A stretch of 45,728 nucleotides of DNA, taken from contig CASFNB010000002.1 of assembly GCA_949295915.1 (NCBI GenBank), positions 1 through 45,728 on the forward strand, in the 5' to 3' direction. Positions 16,971-25,533 of the stretch are shown here, one piece after another. The translations under genes were made by a program, and so were the position numbers. Under the pieces are notes generated by a model that was not told the origin of the DNA, ran no database searches, and saw nothing but the letters and a program-made list of their open reading frames with translations. Numbering within the stretch: position 1 is the stretch's first letter; every line of letters starts with the position of its first letter. Origin of the DNA: an uncultured Pseudomonadota bacterium. Its GTDB lineage: Bacteria; Pseudomonadota; Alphaproteobacteria; RF32; CAG-239.

Positions 16971-17984
16971 ATGAAACTTTTTACCTTTTTTGTTTTTTTG
17001 ATTGCTCTTATCTCGGGAGTTTTGTTTGTTAAGCAAGACAAAGCCGAATATCAGACTTTGCGGGGGTATATTTTCGGAACCTATTATGTGGTGAAGGTTC
17101 GCACCTCTGATCCAATCAAAGATTTTTCCGCTATGGTTGATGCCGAGTTTAATAAAATTAATGCACATCTTTCGGTTTTTGAAAAAAATTCGGAACTTAA
17201 TAGATTCAATTTAACCACAGCATATCAAAAACAAAAAGTTTCCACAGAATTGTATTTGTTACTTGAAGCATCACAACAAGTTTATCAGCAAAGCAACGGA
17301 ATGTTTGACCCAACTGTCGGACCGTTAATTGAACTTTGGGGCTTTGGTGTGAATAAAGAACATAAAGTACCTGATAATGAGCAAATTCAAAAAACTTTAG
17401 CTTCTGTCGGCTTTGATAAAATAAAATTGCTTCCTAATCAAGAGGTGATGAAAACACAGCCGAATTTGACGCTTAATTTATCGGCCATTGCCAAAGGATA
17501 TGCCGTTGATATGGTTGCAAAAGCTTTATTTGATAAAGGGTATAAAGACTTTTTGGTGGATATTGGCGGAGAAATATATGCTGCCGGCGCGCGTAATGAA
17601 AAAGAGCAGGGCTGGAATGTCGGTATTGCCGTTCCGGCAGAGAAAGAATATGAAAATTCTTTTGCCGTAACAATAAGCAATATGGCCGTGGCAACTTCGG
17701 GAAATTACCGCAACTTTTATTATATAAACGGCAAAAAATATGCTCATACAATCAACCCGAAAACCGGATATCCGGTCCGACATAATCTGCTTTCGGTCAG
17801 CGTTTTTGCGCCTGATTGCATGATGGCAGATGCTTATGCCACGGCTTTGATGTCCATGGGGGAAAAAGAAGGTTTGGCTTTTGCCGAAAAATATGACGTT
17901 CCTGCTATTATGTTTGTGGGAGGTAATCCTAAAACGGCCGAAATAGTTTATTCAACGGCAGCAAAAACTTTGGTGGAGAATTAA
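16971..17984 (+). CDS. apbE: FAD:protein FMN transferase ApbE
   Basis: Attaches FMN through a phosphoester bond to Thr residues of target proteins such as RnfD and RnfG. The 337-residue protein has an N-terminal hydrophobic anchor or signal (residues 1-20). The ApbE motifs are intact: GTYYVVKV, SNGMFDPTVGPLIELWGFG, LSAIAKGYAVD, DIGGEIYAAG, YAHTINPKTGYPV and APDCMMADAYATALMSMG, the last carrying the metal-binding Asp. It heads the rnf operon, eight bases before rseC; both likely targets are encoded downstream, so the functional link is strong. Confidence 0.95.
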   Translation: MKLFTFFVFLIALISGVLFVKQDKAEYQTLRGYIFGTYYVVKVRTSDPIKDFSAMVDAEFNKINAHLSVFEKNSELNRFNLTTAYQKQKVSTELYLLLEASQQVYQQSNGMFDPTVGPLIELWGFGVNKEHKVPDNEQIQKTLASVGFDKIKLLPNQEVMKTQPNLTLNLSAIAKGYAVDMVAKALFDKGYKDFLVDIGGEIYAAGARNEKEQGWNVGIAVPAEKEYENSFAVTISNMAVATSGNYRNFYYINGKKYAHTINPKTGYPVRHNLLSVSVFAPDCMMADAYATALMSMGEKEGLAFAEKYDVPAIMFVGGNPKTAEIVYSTAAKTLVEN

Positions 17985-17991
17985 AAAAATA

Positions 17992-18408
17992 ATGCAGAAA
18001 ATCAAACACAAAGCAAAAATAGTTCAAGTTAATACAAATTCGGTTGAAGCAGAAATAGAAGTCAAATCAGCCTGTACTCAATGTGCTCTGCAAAATGCTT
18101 GTCAAATGCACGAAGTATCGCAACGCAAAGTCATCATTCCGCTTGAACGCGGTAGAACTTATCATAAAGGAGAGGTGGTAGAAGTCGCCATATCGCTTAA
18201 TGAGGGAATGCTCGTAGCTTTTTATGCTTACATTTTGCCTTTGCTTTTGGTTTTGCTAACGCTCTTTATAAGCCTTATGAGCGGCACAAGCGAAATTATA
18301 AGTGGAATATGTAGTATAATTGTCTTGATTCCATATTATTTTGGAGTATTTTTGAAAAAGAATTTTTTTGCAAGAAAGCTTAACTTTAAAATTATCGACA
18401 AAGAATAA
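17992..18408 (+). CDS. rseC: RseC/MucC-family membrane protein
   Basis: The 138-residue inner-membrane protein has an N-terminal domain with C28-x-x-C31-x5-C37 (SACTQCALQNAC) and two membrane segments (about 70-95 and 98-118). RseC-type proteins are found beside Rnf or Rsx genes and take part in reducing SoxR in Escherichia coli; the cysteines may hold a metal or iron-sulfur centre (family knowledge). Lying between apbE and rnfB, it fits a helper of Rnf assembly or activity rather than a sigma-E regulator. Confidence 0.85.
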   Translation: MQKIKHKAKIVQVNTNSVEAEIEVKSACTQCALQNACQMHEVSQRKVIIPLERGRTYHKGEVVEVAISLNEGMLVAFYAYILPLLLVLLTLFISLMSGTSEIISGICSIIVLIPYYFGVFLKKNFFARKLNFKIIDKE

Positions 18409-18436
18409 ATCTGCCAAAAAAATAGAGTTTTTTACT

Positions 18437-19276
18437 ATGGATATAATCGTTTCTGATGTTATAGCTTTGGGCTTAATCGCTTTTTTATCCGCTATGGTTT
18501 TATATTTTGTTTCACAAAAGTTCAAAGTGGAAGAAAATCCCAAAATTGATGAAATTGAACAGATTTTACCGGGAGCAAATTGCGGCGCCTGTGGAAAAGC
18601 CGGCTGTCATAATTTTGCCGAAGCTTGTGTTAAAGCCGATGCCGAAGGTTTTAAAAATTTATATTGTCCGGTCGGCGGTGCTTCGACCATGAAAAAAGTG
18701 GCAGATTCTTTGGGCTTTGATGTCGTTGAAAAAGAAGAAACGGTTGCCGTACTGAAATGTAACGGAACTTGCCGAAATGCACCGGCAAAGTTGGCTTACG
18801 ACGCTCCTGTTTCTTGTCGTTTGGCAAATTTGATTTCGGTTGGTCAGAGCGGTTGCCCGAACGGTTGTTTGCGCCAAGGCGATTGCGTTAAAGCTTGTCC
18901 GTTCGGTGCACTTTCTATCAATCCGGAAACGGGAATTCCGCAAGTGGATGAAAATAAATGCACTTCTTGCGGAGCTTGCGTTAAAATGTGTCCGCGCGGC
19001 TTGTTTGAAATTCGTCCCAAAGGTAAAAACGGTCAACGAGTTTATGTGGCTTGCAGTAATACGCAAAAAGGATCAGTTGCTCGTAAAAATTGCAGTGTAG
19101 CTTGTATTGGTTGTATGAAATGCACCAAAATTTGCGATAAAATCAAAGTTGAAAATAATCTTTCTTATATTCCGACATCTGTTTCGGCTCAAGAGTTTGG
19201 AGCAGAATTGGTCAAAACTTGCCCAACCGGTGCTATTGTTATGACAGGTGTTGAAAAGGAGAATGCTCATGACTAA
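18437..19276 (+). CDS. rnfB: Rnf electron transport complex subunit RnfB
   Basis: Ferredoxin-accepting iron-sulfur subunit. An N-terminal membrane helix (5-27) is followed by the Fe4S domain with C49, C52, C57 and C77. Ferredoxin-like sets then follow: C140/C144/C150/C154, C175/C178/C181/C185 and C223/C226/C229/C233. The last expected set keeps only C262; the preceding CxxCxxC is missing. The ATG at 18437 (MDIIVSDV) is preferred to an upstream start at 18368 that would overlap rseC by 41 bases. The sequence (AEACVKA, YCPVGGA, ACIGCMKC, ENNLSYI) resembles RnfB of Bacteroidota more than that of Gammaproteobacteria. It overlaps rnfC by eight bases. Confidence 0.93.
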   Translation: MDIIVSDVIALGLIAFLSAMVLYFVSQKFKVEENPKIDEIEQILPGANCGACGKAGCHNFAEACVKADAEGFKNLYCPVGGASTMKKVADSLGFDVVEKEETVAVLKCNGTCRNAPAKLAYDAPVSCRLANLISVGQSGCPNGCLRQGDCVKACPFGALSINPETGIPQVDENKCTSCGACVKMCPRGLFEIRPKGKNGQRVYVACSNTQKGSVARKNCSVACIGCMKCTKICDKIKVENNLSYIPTSVSAQEFGAELVKTCPTGAIVMTGVEKENAHD

Positions 19277-20594
19277 AACTTTTTCAATCGGCGGTATTCA
19301 TCCGAACAAGCATAAAATCACCTCACAAAGCCCGATTGTTGATGCCGGCTTGCCGGAATATGTTTATATTCCGTTGAAGCAACATACCGGGGCACCGGCC
19401 AAAATTTTGGTTAATAAGGGAGATAAAGTAAAAGTCGGAACTTTGCTTGCCGATGCTGACGGTATTGTGTCTTCCGATATCCATTCTTCCGTTTCCGGTG
19501 AGATTGTTAAAATTGATGATGTGCAAGATGCTTTCGGTTATGATGAAAAAATGATTGTTATTAAAGTGGAAGGTGATGAGTTTGAGCCTTCTATCAATCA
19601 AAATCCCGACATAATCAAAGATATTCCGTTTTCTTCAGAAGAAATTATCCAAAAAATCAGGGAAGCCGGCATTGTCGGTATGGGCGGTGCAGGTTTTCCG
19701 ACACCGGTTAAAACAAGCATCCCCGAAGGTAAAAAAGTTGATTGTTTGATAGTCAACGGTATTGAATGCGAACCTTGGCTGACGGCAGATGACAGATTGA
19801 TGATTGAACATGCCGAAGAGATTGTTATCGGGGCAAAAATCTTAAATAAAGTTTTCGGCATTCAAAACGCCATTATCGCTATTGATGAAAATAAGTCCGA
19901 AGCCATAGAAATCGTACAAAATATAACCAGACGCTATGTCGGCGTTAATGTCCGCGTTTGCAAAACAAAATATCCGCAAGGCGGGGAAAAACAACTTGTT
20001 TCGGCAATTACGGGGCGCGAAGTGCCGTCCGGAAAATTACCGATTGATGCCGGTTATATCGTGCAAAACGTAGGAACCGTTTTTGCCGTTTATGAAGCCG
20101 TGATGAAAAACAAACCTCTGTTTGAACGTATTGTTACAGTGAGCGGTGATGAATGTGCCGAACCCAAAAATTTCCGAGTCAGAGTTGGTACTCCGGCTTC
20201 CTATTTAATTGAAAAATGCGGCGGTGTTCCTGATGAAACGGCAGAGATTATTTTTGGCGGACCGATGATGGGGCAAACCATTATTAATATTAATGCTCCT
20301 GTTACTAAATTGACTTCCGGTATCTTATTGTTATCAGAAAAAGAAACGCATCGTCCCGATATGATGGATTGCATTCGTTGCGGTAAATGCGTCGATGCTT
20401 GTCCGATGGGGCTTCGACCGTTTCTTATCGGAATCTGTTTGCGTAACAATATGATTGACGAACTTAAAAATATTCACGTTATGAATTGTATCGAATGTGG
20501 GTGTTGCGCTTATATTTGTCCGGCGCACATTCCTTTGCTCGATTTTTGCAAATTAAGCAAAATAGAAATAAGAAAAAAACAAAAAGGAAAGTAA
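19269..20594 (+). CDS. rnfC: Rnf electron transport complex subunit RnfC
   Basis: NADH- and FMN-binding peripheral subunit. The start at 19269 (MTKTFSIGG) has AAGGAG seven bases upstream; two further upstream ATGs are less likely. The 442-residue protein has an N-terminal barrel-sandwich domain and the Gly-rich segment GMGGAGFPTPVK (about 137-148), part of the flavin/NADH site. An SLBB domain (about 265-340) and two [4Fe-4S] motifs follow: C368/C371/C374/C378 and C407/C410/C413/C417. The C-terminus is short, without the long repeats seen in enterobacterial RsxC. Separated from rnfD by one base. Confidence 0.96.
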   Translation: MTKTFSIGGIHPNKHKITSQSPIVDAGLPEYVYIPLKQHTGAPAKILVNKGDKVKVGTLLADADGIVSSDIHSSVSGEIVKIDDVQDAFGYDEKMIVIKVEGDEFEPSINQNPDIIKDIPFSSEEIIQKIREAGIVGMGGAGFPTPVKTSIPEGKKVDCLIVNGIECEPWLTADDRLMIEHAEEIVIGAKILNKVFGIQNAIIAIDENKSEAIEIVQNITRRYVGVNVRVCKTKYPQGGEKQLVSAITGREVPSGKLPIDAGYIVQNVGTVFAVYEAVMKNKPLFERIVTVSGDECAEPKNFRVRVGTPASYLIEKCGGVPDETAEIIFGGPMMGQTIININAPVTKLTSGILLLSEKETHRPDMMDCIRCGKCVDACPMGLRPFLIGICLRNNMIDELKNIHVMNCIECGCCAYICPAHIPLLDFCKLSKIEIRKKQKGK

Positions 20595-20595
20595 A

Positions 20596-21597
20596 ATGTT
20601 GAAAGTTGCAACTGCGCCTCATATGTTTTCACCGATTGATACGCAACGCCTGATGCTGGATGTGGTTATCGCGTTAATTCCGGCAGCAATAGTTGCCGTT
20701 TCCTTTTTCGGTTTGAATGCGTTGATTGTTATTCTTACTTCCGTAGCCGCTTGCGTTATGTGGGAATATTTGTTTGTGCGCTATTTGCTTAAACAAAAAT
20801 CTACCATAAATAACTATTCAGCAATAATTACAGGTATGTTGCTTGCTTTTAATCTTCCTGCGACCATGCCGATTTGGATGGTATTTGTCGGTGCCTTTAT
20901 GGCAATTGTGGTTGCAAAAATGGCATTTGGTGGTTTGGGAAAGAATATTTTTAATCCGGCATTGGTCGGACGTGTCTTTTTGTTCATTTCTTTTCCGGTA
21001 CAAATGACAATGTGGATGAAACCAAATTGGCATGATTTCTTTAATGCAGACGTTCAAACGGCAGCAACAACTTTAGGCATTCTCAAACACTTAGACACAT
21101 CATCTTCAGCCACTTCTTTAACTCATGAAGTGGAAGCCATCCACGATATTCCAAACTATTTGCAGATGTTTATCGGTTATACCGGCGGTTCTTTGGGTGA
21201 GGTTTCGGCTTTGGCTTTGCTTTTGGGCGGGGCATATCTTTTGTATCGTCGTGTTATTACATGGCATATACCTTTCTACTATTTAGCAACCATGTTTATT
21301 TTAACCTCAATTATGTGGCTCTTTACCGATAATGTACGCTATGAACCTCTGACGCATTTATTATCCGGAGGTTTAATGCTCGGCGCCATTTTTATGGCAA
21401 CGGATTATACCACGTCTCCAATGTCTATTAAAGGAAAGATCATTTTTGCCATCGGTTGCGGTTTACTCACCTTCATCATTCGTTTTTACAGTGCTTATCC
21501 CGAAGGTGTATCTTTTGCCATTTTAATTATGAACGCTTTCGTGCCTTTAATTGATAAGTTCTTTTATCCGCGCGTTTACGGAACGGGGAGAAAGTAA
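20596..21597 (+). CDS. rnfD: Rnf electron transport complex subunit RnfD
   Basis: Inner-membrane flavoprotein of 333 residues with about ten membrane segments, related to NqrB. It has the family segments NNYSAIITG, LGKNIFNPALVGR and MATDYTTSPMSIKG. A candidate FMN attachment site is Thr173 in S170-S-A-T173, corresponding to the S-G-A-T motif of RnfD proteins; here the Gly is Ser. ApbE, encoded at the head of the operon, would add the FMN. Two bases separate the stop from rnfG. Confidence 0.94.
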   Translation: MLKVATAPHMFSPIDTQRLMLDVVIALIPAAIVAVSFFGLNALIVILTSVAACVMWEYLFVRYLLKQKSTINNYSAIITGMLLAFNLPATMPIWMVFVGAFMAIVVAKMAFGGLGKNIFNPALVGRVFLFISFPVQMTMWMKPNWHDFFNADVQTAATTLGILKHLDTSSSATSLTHEVEAIHDIPNYLQMFIGYTGGSLGEVSALALLLGGAYLLYRRVITWHIPFYYLATMFILTSIMWLFTDNVRYEPLTHLLSGGLMLGAIFMATDYTTSPMSIKGKIIFAIGCGLLTFIIRFYSAYPEGVSFAILIMNAFVPLIDKFFYPRVYGTGRK

Positions 21598-21598
21598 A

Positions 21599-22189
21599 AT
21601 GACAAAACCCATTAAATCTAGTGCTTTTAACATGGCATTGGTACTTGTTTCTGTTGCCGTTTTTTCTGCTTTGATTATCGGAAGCGTGTATCAGTTAACG
21701 CTGAAGCCGATTAAGCAGGCTAAAAGCAATCGCGAACTTGAGGCAATCCGCGAAGTCGTCTATGGTGATTTTTCCAATAATCCCTATGAAGAACGTCATG
21801 AAATTTCGGTTTCTCACGGCAAAGGAAAAGTTGTGTTATTTCCGGCTCGAGATGAAAACGGCAAGATTACTTCCGTGGCTATTAAAACCTACAGCAAAAA
21901 CGGTTTCGGAGGCAGAATAGAAATGATGCTCGGCTTGCTTGTGGATGGAACAATTAATAAATATAAAATTATTGAACAAAAAGAAACTCCGGGCTTAGGT
22001 ACAAAAATTACCGAAAGTCGGTTTAGTGATCAATTCCATGGGATGAATCCGGGGAAACAGGTCTTTAAGGTAAAACAAGACGGAGGAGATATTGATGCCG
22101 TTACCGCGGCAACCATTAGCTCTCGTGCCGTGGTCGATGCCATTAATCGCGGTTATAAAGCCTTAAATAAACTCAGTATGGGGAAATAA
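21599..22189 (+). CDS. rnfG: Rnf electron transport complex subunit RnfG
   Basis: Periplasm-facing flavoprotein with one N-terminal membrane helix (about 10-33) and an FMN-binding domain. The ATG at 21599 (MTKPIKSSAF) is chosen; the frame runs upstream into rnfD without another good start. The attachment motif is T169-A-A-T172 within DAVTAATISSRAV, where Thr172 would carry FMN; the usual Gly is Ala. ETPGLGTKI and NGFGGRIEMMLGL are typical RnfG segments. The length of 196 residues is normal. One base from rnfE. Confidence 0.94.
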   Translation: MTKPIKSSAFNMALVLVSVAVFSALIIGSVYQLTLKPIKQAKSNRELEAIREVVYGDFSNNPYEERHEISVSHGKGKVVLFPARDENGKITSVAIKTYSKNGFGGRIEMMLGLLVDGTINKYKIIEQKETPGLGTKITESRFSDQFHGMNPGKQVFKVKQDGGDIDAVTAATISSRAVVDAINRGYKALNKLSMGK

Positions 22190-22190
22190 C

Positions 22191-22790
22191 ATGAATAACA
22201 CCAGTTATGAAAATTTGACACGCGGTATTATCAGAGAGAACCCGACTTTTGTCATGCTTTTGGGAATGTGTCCGACTTTGGGCGTGACAACTTCTTCCTT
22301 AAACGGATTGGGCATGGGAATAGCAACACTTTTTGTCTTAATACTTTCTAATTGCGCCATTTCTTTGGTAAAAGACCTCATACCAAATAAAGTTCGGATT
22401 CCTTGCTTTATTGTGATTGCCGCTACTTTTGTTACGGTTGTCGATTTGCTGATGGCGGCATATTTCCCGAATTTGCATGCCACACTCGGAATCTTCATTC
22501 CGCTTATTGTTGTCAACTGCTTAATTCTTGGTCGCGCTGAGGCTTTTGCATCTAAAAATACGGTTTTTCAGTCAGCTCTCGATGCCTTGGGCATGGGAAT
22601 TGGTTTTACTTTGGCTTTGACTTTATTAGGGTTGATTCGAGAACTGCTCGGTTCCGGTTCGGCATTTGGTTACAGTTTTGTGGAAGAGGGGACAGAGACC
22701 ATGCTGATGTTTATTATGCCGCCCGGAGCATTTTTGGCATTGGCCGGTTTGATTGTATTGGTTAATCAACTGAGAGGAGCCGATAAATGA
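22191..22790 (+). CDS. rnfE: Rnf electron transport complex subunit RnfE
   Basis: Integral membrane subunit of 199 residues, six membrane segments, homologous to NqrD. C27 (GMCPTLGVTTSS) and C110 (VVNCLILGRAEAFAS) are the cysteines that, with a pair from RnfA, hold a membrane-embedded [2Fe-2S] cluster in this family. It overlaps rnfA by four bases (ATGA). Confidence 0.95.
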   Translation: MNNTSYENLTRGIIRENPTFVMLLGMCPTLGVTTSSLNGLGMGIATLFVLILSNCAISLVKDLIPNKVRIPCFIVIAATFVTVVDLLMAAYFPNLHATLGIFIPLIVVNCLILGRAEAFASKNTVFQSALDALGMGIGFTLALTLLGLIRELLGSGSAFGYSFVEEGTETMLMFIMPPGAFLALAGLIVLVNQLRGADK

Positions 22791-23362
22791 GTTATTTGAT
22801 GATTTTTATTACGGCAATTTTCGTAAACAACATTGTCTTATCTCAGTTTTTAGGAATTTGTCCGTTTTTAGGTGTTTCTAAAAAGATATCTACTGCCGCC
22901 GGTATGGGAGGCGCCGTGATGTTTGTTATGGTTTTATCAACCATCGTTACCTATCTGGTTTATCATGGAATTTTACTTCCTTATAATTTAACTTTTATGA
23001 TAACGGTTGTGTTCATTTTGGTAATCGCGTCTTTGGTGCAAATGGTGGAAATCATTTTGAAGAAAATGTCACCGACTTTGTATCAAGCCTTGGGAATCTT
23101 TTTGCCGCTTATCACCACAAACTGCACGGTTTTGGGCGTGTCTTTGTTGGTAGTTCAAAAAGATTTTGATTTGGCTCACGGCGTTTGCTTTGCCTTAGCC
23201 AACTCAATGGGGTTTACTTTGGCCATTATCTTGTTTGCCGGTTTGCGTGAAAGACTAGCTTTTGTTGCCTTGCCTAAAGCCGTGCAAGGTGCGCCGATAG
23301 CCTTAATTACGGCGGGGTTGCTATCCATGGCGTTTATGGGATTTTCAGGTATCGGAAATTGA
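22787..23362 (+). CDS. rnfA: Rnf electron transport complex subunit RnfA
   Basis: Integral membrane subunit of 191 residues, six membrane segments, homologous to NqrE. The cluster cysteines are C25 (LGICPFLGVS) and C113 (TTNCTVLGVSL). It inverts the topology of RnfE and pairs with it. Here it is the last gene of the operon; in Gammaproteobacteria it is the first. A hairpin terminator follows within five bases. Confidence 0.96.
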   Translation: MSYLMIFITAIFVNNIVLSQFLGICPFLGVSKKISTAAGMGGAVMFVMVLSTIVTYLVYHGILLPYNLTFMITVVFILVIASLVQMVEIILKKMSPTLYQALGIFLPLITTNCTVLGVSLLVVQKDFDLAHGVCFALANSMGFTLAIILFAGLRERLAFVALPKAVQGAPIALITAGLLSMAFMGFSGIGN

Positions 23363-23366
23363 TATT

Positions 23367-23400
23367 AAAAAAGGTTTGAGATATTTTCTCAAACCTTTTT
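23367..23400. terminator. Terminator after rnfA (bidirectional)
   Basis: A 14-base stem (23368-23381 with 23387-23400; AAGGTTTGAGA core) with a five-base loop, A-rich before and T-rich after. It also serves the convergent gene ending at 23415. Confidence 0.9.
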
Positions 23401-23414
23401 CTTTCATATGTTTA

Positions 23415-24248
23415 TTAGAATTTCCATTCATTTAAAATGGTATTTCTGGGAACAAAAACAGCATTCGGAGCCGGAAGGACACAACCTATTTGTGCATTAT
23501 AAATAAAATTTTTTTCTCCTTTCTCTACTGCCATACGGATATGAGAAGAATTTTTTGACTTTTTCAGCGCTTTAGAAACTGTAATTTTATCTTCTTTGGC
23601 ATAAACATTAATGCTTTTCAGACATTTCACCTTTCCATCAAACTTAAAATCAACAACATCCAGATTCAAAGCCATAAAACTTTCAGGTTGATTTTGTATA
23701 AATGCCCGTACCGAATTTATATCTTTATTTGGAGATATGGCTTTAAAATCGAGTCCATCATTTGATACATAACATTCTACATCTTGCTGAATGGGAAAAA
23801 ACTCATTTGCAATTTTTTCTTGTTCTTTTAGTTCAATTTGATATTCTCCATTTAAGGCTTGAATATATTTTTCTGTCAAAATGACCATTTCACCTTTATA
23901 AAACTCTGATATTTTCCGGGCTCTTTTGGAAAATAAAAATTTTTGATTTTTATATTTTTCTTTATCATACATAAAATCATCCGGAACTTTGAGCCATTTG
24001 TCATTAACGGCGCGATACCAAAGCTCATCATAAGGTTTTACATCAGCTAAGTAGATTCTTTTTATTTCCAATTTTTTGACTTTTTCACAACCGTCAATAT
24101 AGAAATTGATATCGGCAAAATGTTCAACGAAAAAAAGATTTTCATCGATAATCCCTTGCAGAGCCTGACGAAAATTGTTGTAAATGAATTTTTTTTGTTT
24201 TTTTGTTCCGCGAAACAACGGAATTGAGAATAATACTTTCTTTTTCAT
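23415..24248 (-). CDS. Hypothetical protein, 277 residues
   Basis: I do not recognise this gene. The protein is Lys-rich and predicted cytoplasmic, with no membrane segment or signal sequence. It starts MKKKVLFSIPLFRGTKKQKK and has scattered cysteines (C54, C157, C205, C253 approximately) without a clear metal motif. The region around YVSNDGLDFKAISPNKDINSVRAF looks like a compact alpha/beta fold. No Shine-Dalgarno sequence is obvious before the ATG. It stands alone, 59 bases from the glycosylase gene that is transcribed in the same direction upstream, and it could be co-transcribed with it. Confidence 0.7.
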   Translation of the reverse strand: MKKKVLFSIPLFRGTKKQKKFIYNNFRQALQGIIDENLFFVEHFADINFYIDGCEKVKKLEIKRIYLADVKPYDELWYRAVNDKWLKVPDDFMYDKEKYKNQKFLFSKRARKISEFYKGEMVILTEKYIQALNGEYQIELKEQEKIANEFFPIQQDVECYVSNDGLDFKAISPNKDINSVRAFIQNQPESFMALNLDVVDFKFDGKVKCLKSINVYAKEDKITVSKALKKSKNSSHIRMAVEKGEKNFIYNAQIGCVLPAPNAVFVPRNTILNEWKF

Positions 24249-24307
24249 AGCTAAAATAATTAAATAAACGTTTTATAATAAACATCATTTTGTCTAAAAA
24301 AGCAAGA

Positions 24308-24946
24308 CTATTTTAGCAAATTTAAAATATTTTTTATAACATCACGAAACATATCCGGTGTTAAAACACCTGTATTTATATTGTATCTTGAGGTATGATA
24401 AGAATTAACCATAAGTAAATTATGTTTGTCTAATTTATGAACGGCATTGTGCGCAAATTTGAAGGCTGCTTTTTTATAACCCAAAACGCCCAAAACGGCA
24501 TTATGAGCCACACCGCCGAGAGTGAGAATGATTTTTAAGCGTTTCATATCATTAATTTCGTCAATCAGAAATTTGCCGCAAGTTTTAACCTCATCGCCGG
24601 TAACAAGGTTCTTGGGCGGAGCGCAACGAACAGAATTGGTGATACGCACGTTAATCAGCTCAAAACCGTCATCTTTTCTTTTTTGGTAGTTTCCCTGAGC
24701 AAGTCCAAATTCTTTCAAAATCGGATAAAGAATATCACCGGCATAATCATTGGTGAAGGGGCGGGCGGTTTGATTGGCGCCGTTTAAGCCGGGGGCAAGC
24801 CCGACAATTAAAATTTCGGCATCTAAATTGCCAAAAGGAGGAACCGGACCATTATAATATGTCGGAAATTTCAAGCGATTATTCAGGCGATATTTGACCA
24901 AGCGCGGACATAAGTTGCAATCACTGTTGGGGCATATAAACGGCAT
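24308..24946 (-). CDS. Family 5 uracil-DNA glycosylase (UDGb-type)
   Basis: Removes uracil and related deaminated bases from DNA. The 212-residue protein has C10-x2-C13 and C108-x14-C123, the spacing of the [4Fe-4S] ligands in family 4/5 glycosylases. Motif 1 is GLAPGLNGANQTARPFTND and motif 2 is SYHTSRYNINTGVLT, which correspond to the family 5 GLAPA...GANRTGRPFTGD and HPS...NTGRLT motifs. The His is present as H-T-S. AGGAG precedes the ATG. No repair genes are adjacent. Confidence 0.9.
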   Translation of the reverse strand: MPFICPNSDCNLCPRLVKYRLNNRLKFPTYYNGPVPPFGNLDAEILIVGLAPGLNGANQTARPFTNDYAGDILYPILKEFGLAQGNYQKRKDDGFELINVRITNSVRCAPPKNLVTGDEVKTCGKFLIDEINDMKRLKIILTLGGVAHNAVLGVLGYKKAAFKFAHNAVHKLDKHNLLMVNSYHTSRYNINTGVLTPDMFRDVIKNILNLLK

Positions 24947-25056
24947 ATTCTTTCTCCTTTGTTTTTTATGGGCATATTATATATAAAAAACTTCAAAGTT
25001 AAATGTTTTTTTGTTAATGTTCAGCCAGGATGAATAACTAAAGAGAAGAGGGTATT

Positions 25057-25401
25057 ATGCGAAAAAAATCGACTTATTTGGTTTTGCTGGCTGTTATTGC
25101 CATTGTGGTTGCTTTGGCCTATATTTTGAATATTGTCATGATTAAAAATATTGTTGCGGGCGTTGTTGCGAATATTCAAAGTCTTTGGATTTTGGCTTTG
25201 TCTGCCGCAGCTGCTTTTATTTTAACAGATAACAAGTATTATTGGTTTATGAATATTGCTTGTGGTGTTTTGGCTGCCGTCATTTTGCAGATTTTTGTTT
25301 ATGGCGGAATGGTTACGTTTTGGGTCGTTTTATATAAAACTTTAGCCTTTTTAACCGTTGTTTATATTCTAAACTTGGCTAAGATACTGATTACGAGATA
25401 A
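25057..25401 (+). CDS. Small four-helix membrane protein
   Basis: I do not recognise this 114-residue protein. It has four hydrophobic segments (about 7-29, 41-57, 62-82 and 87-111) joined by very short loops, a basic N-terminus (MRKKS) and no conserved cysteine or charged motif. GAAGAGGG precedes the ATG, a good ribosome-binding site. It is followed by its own hairpin terminator, so it is probably transcribed alone. Confidence 0.75.
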   Translation: MRKKSTYLVLLAVIAIVVALAYILNIVMIKNIVAGVVANIQSLWILALSAAAAFILTDNKYYWFMNIACGVLAAVILQIFVYGGMVTFWVVLYKTLAFLTVVYILNLAKILITR

Positions 25402-25418
25402 ATTTTGTTTTGTCTTTG

Positions 25419-25446
25419 AAAAAGCATATTGAAAAATATGCTTTTT
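25419..25446 (+). terminator. Hairpin terminator after the small membrane protein
   Basis: A 12-base stem AAAAAGCATATT (25419-25430) with AATATGCTTTTT (25435-25446), loop GAAA, followed by T. It lies 18 bases after the stop codon. Confidence 0.9.
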
Positions 25447-25470
25447 TGTATAATTTGACAAAAAAAATGC

Positions 25471-25499
25471 TTGTATGAAGGTCTTTTTTGTGGTATAAG
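25471..25499 (+). promoter_or_regulatory. Possible promoter for the small lipoprotein
   Basis: TTGTAT (25471-25476), a 17-base spacer and TATAAG (25494-25499), 34 bases before the ATG at 25534. Moderate match. Confidence 0.4.
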
Positions 25500-25533
25500 A
25501 GCCTTTCAGAAAACAATTATTAAATATATATAT

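Noticed and set aside
16902..17168. Minus-strand frame of 88 residues at the apbE start
   Set aside because: It is antisense to the apbE signal region and overlaps the likely promoter; no start signal was seen.
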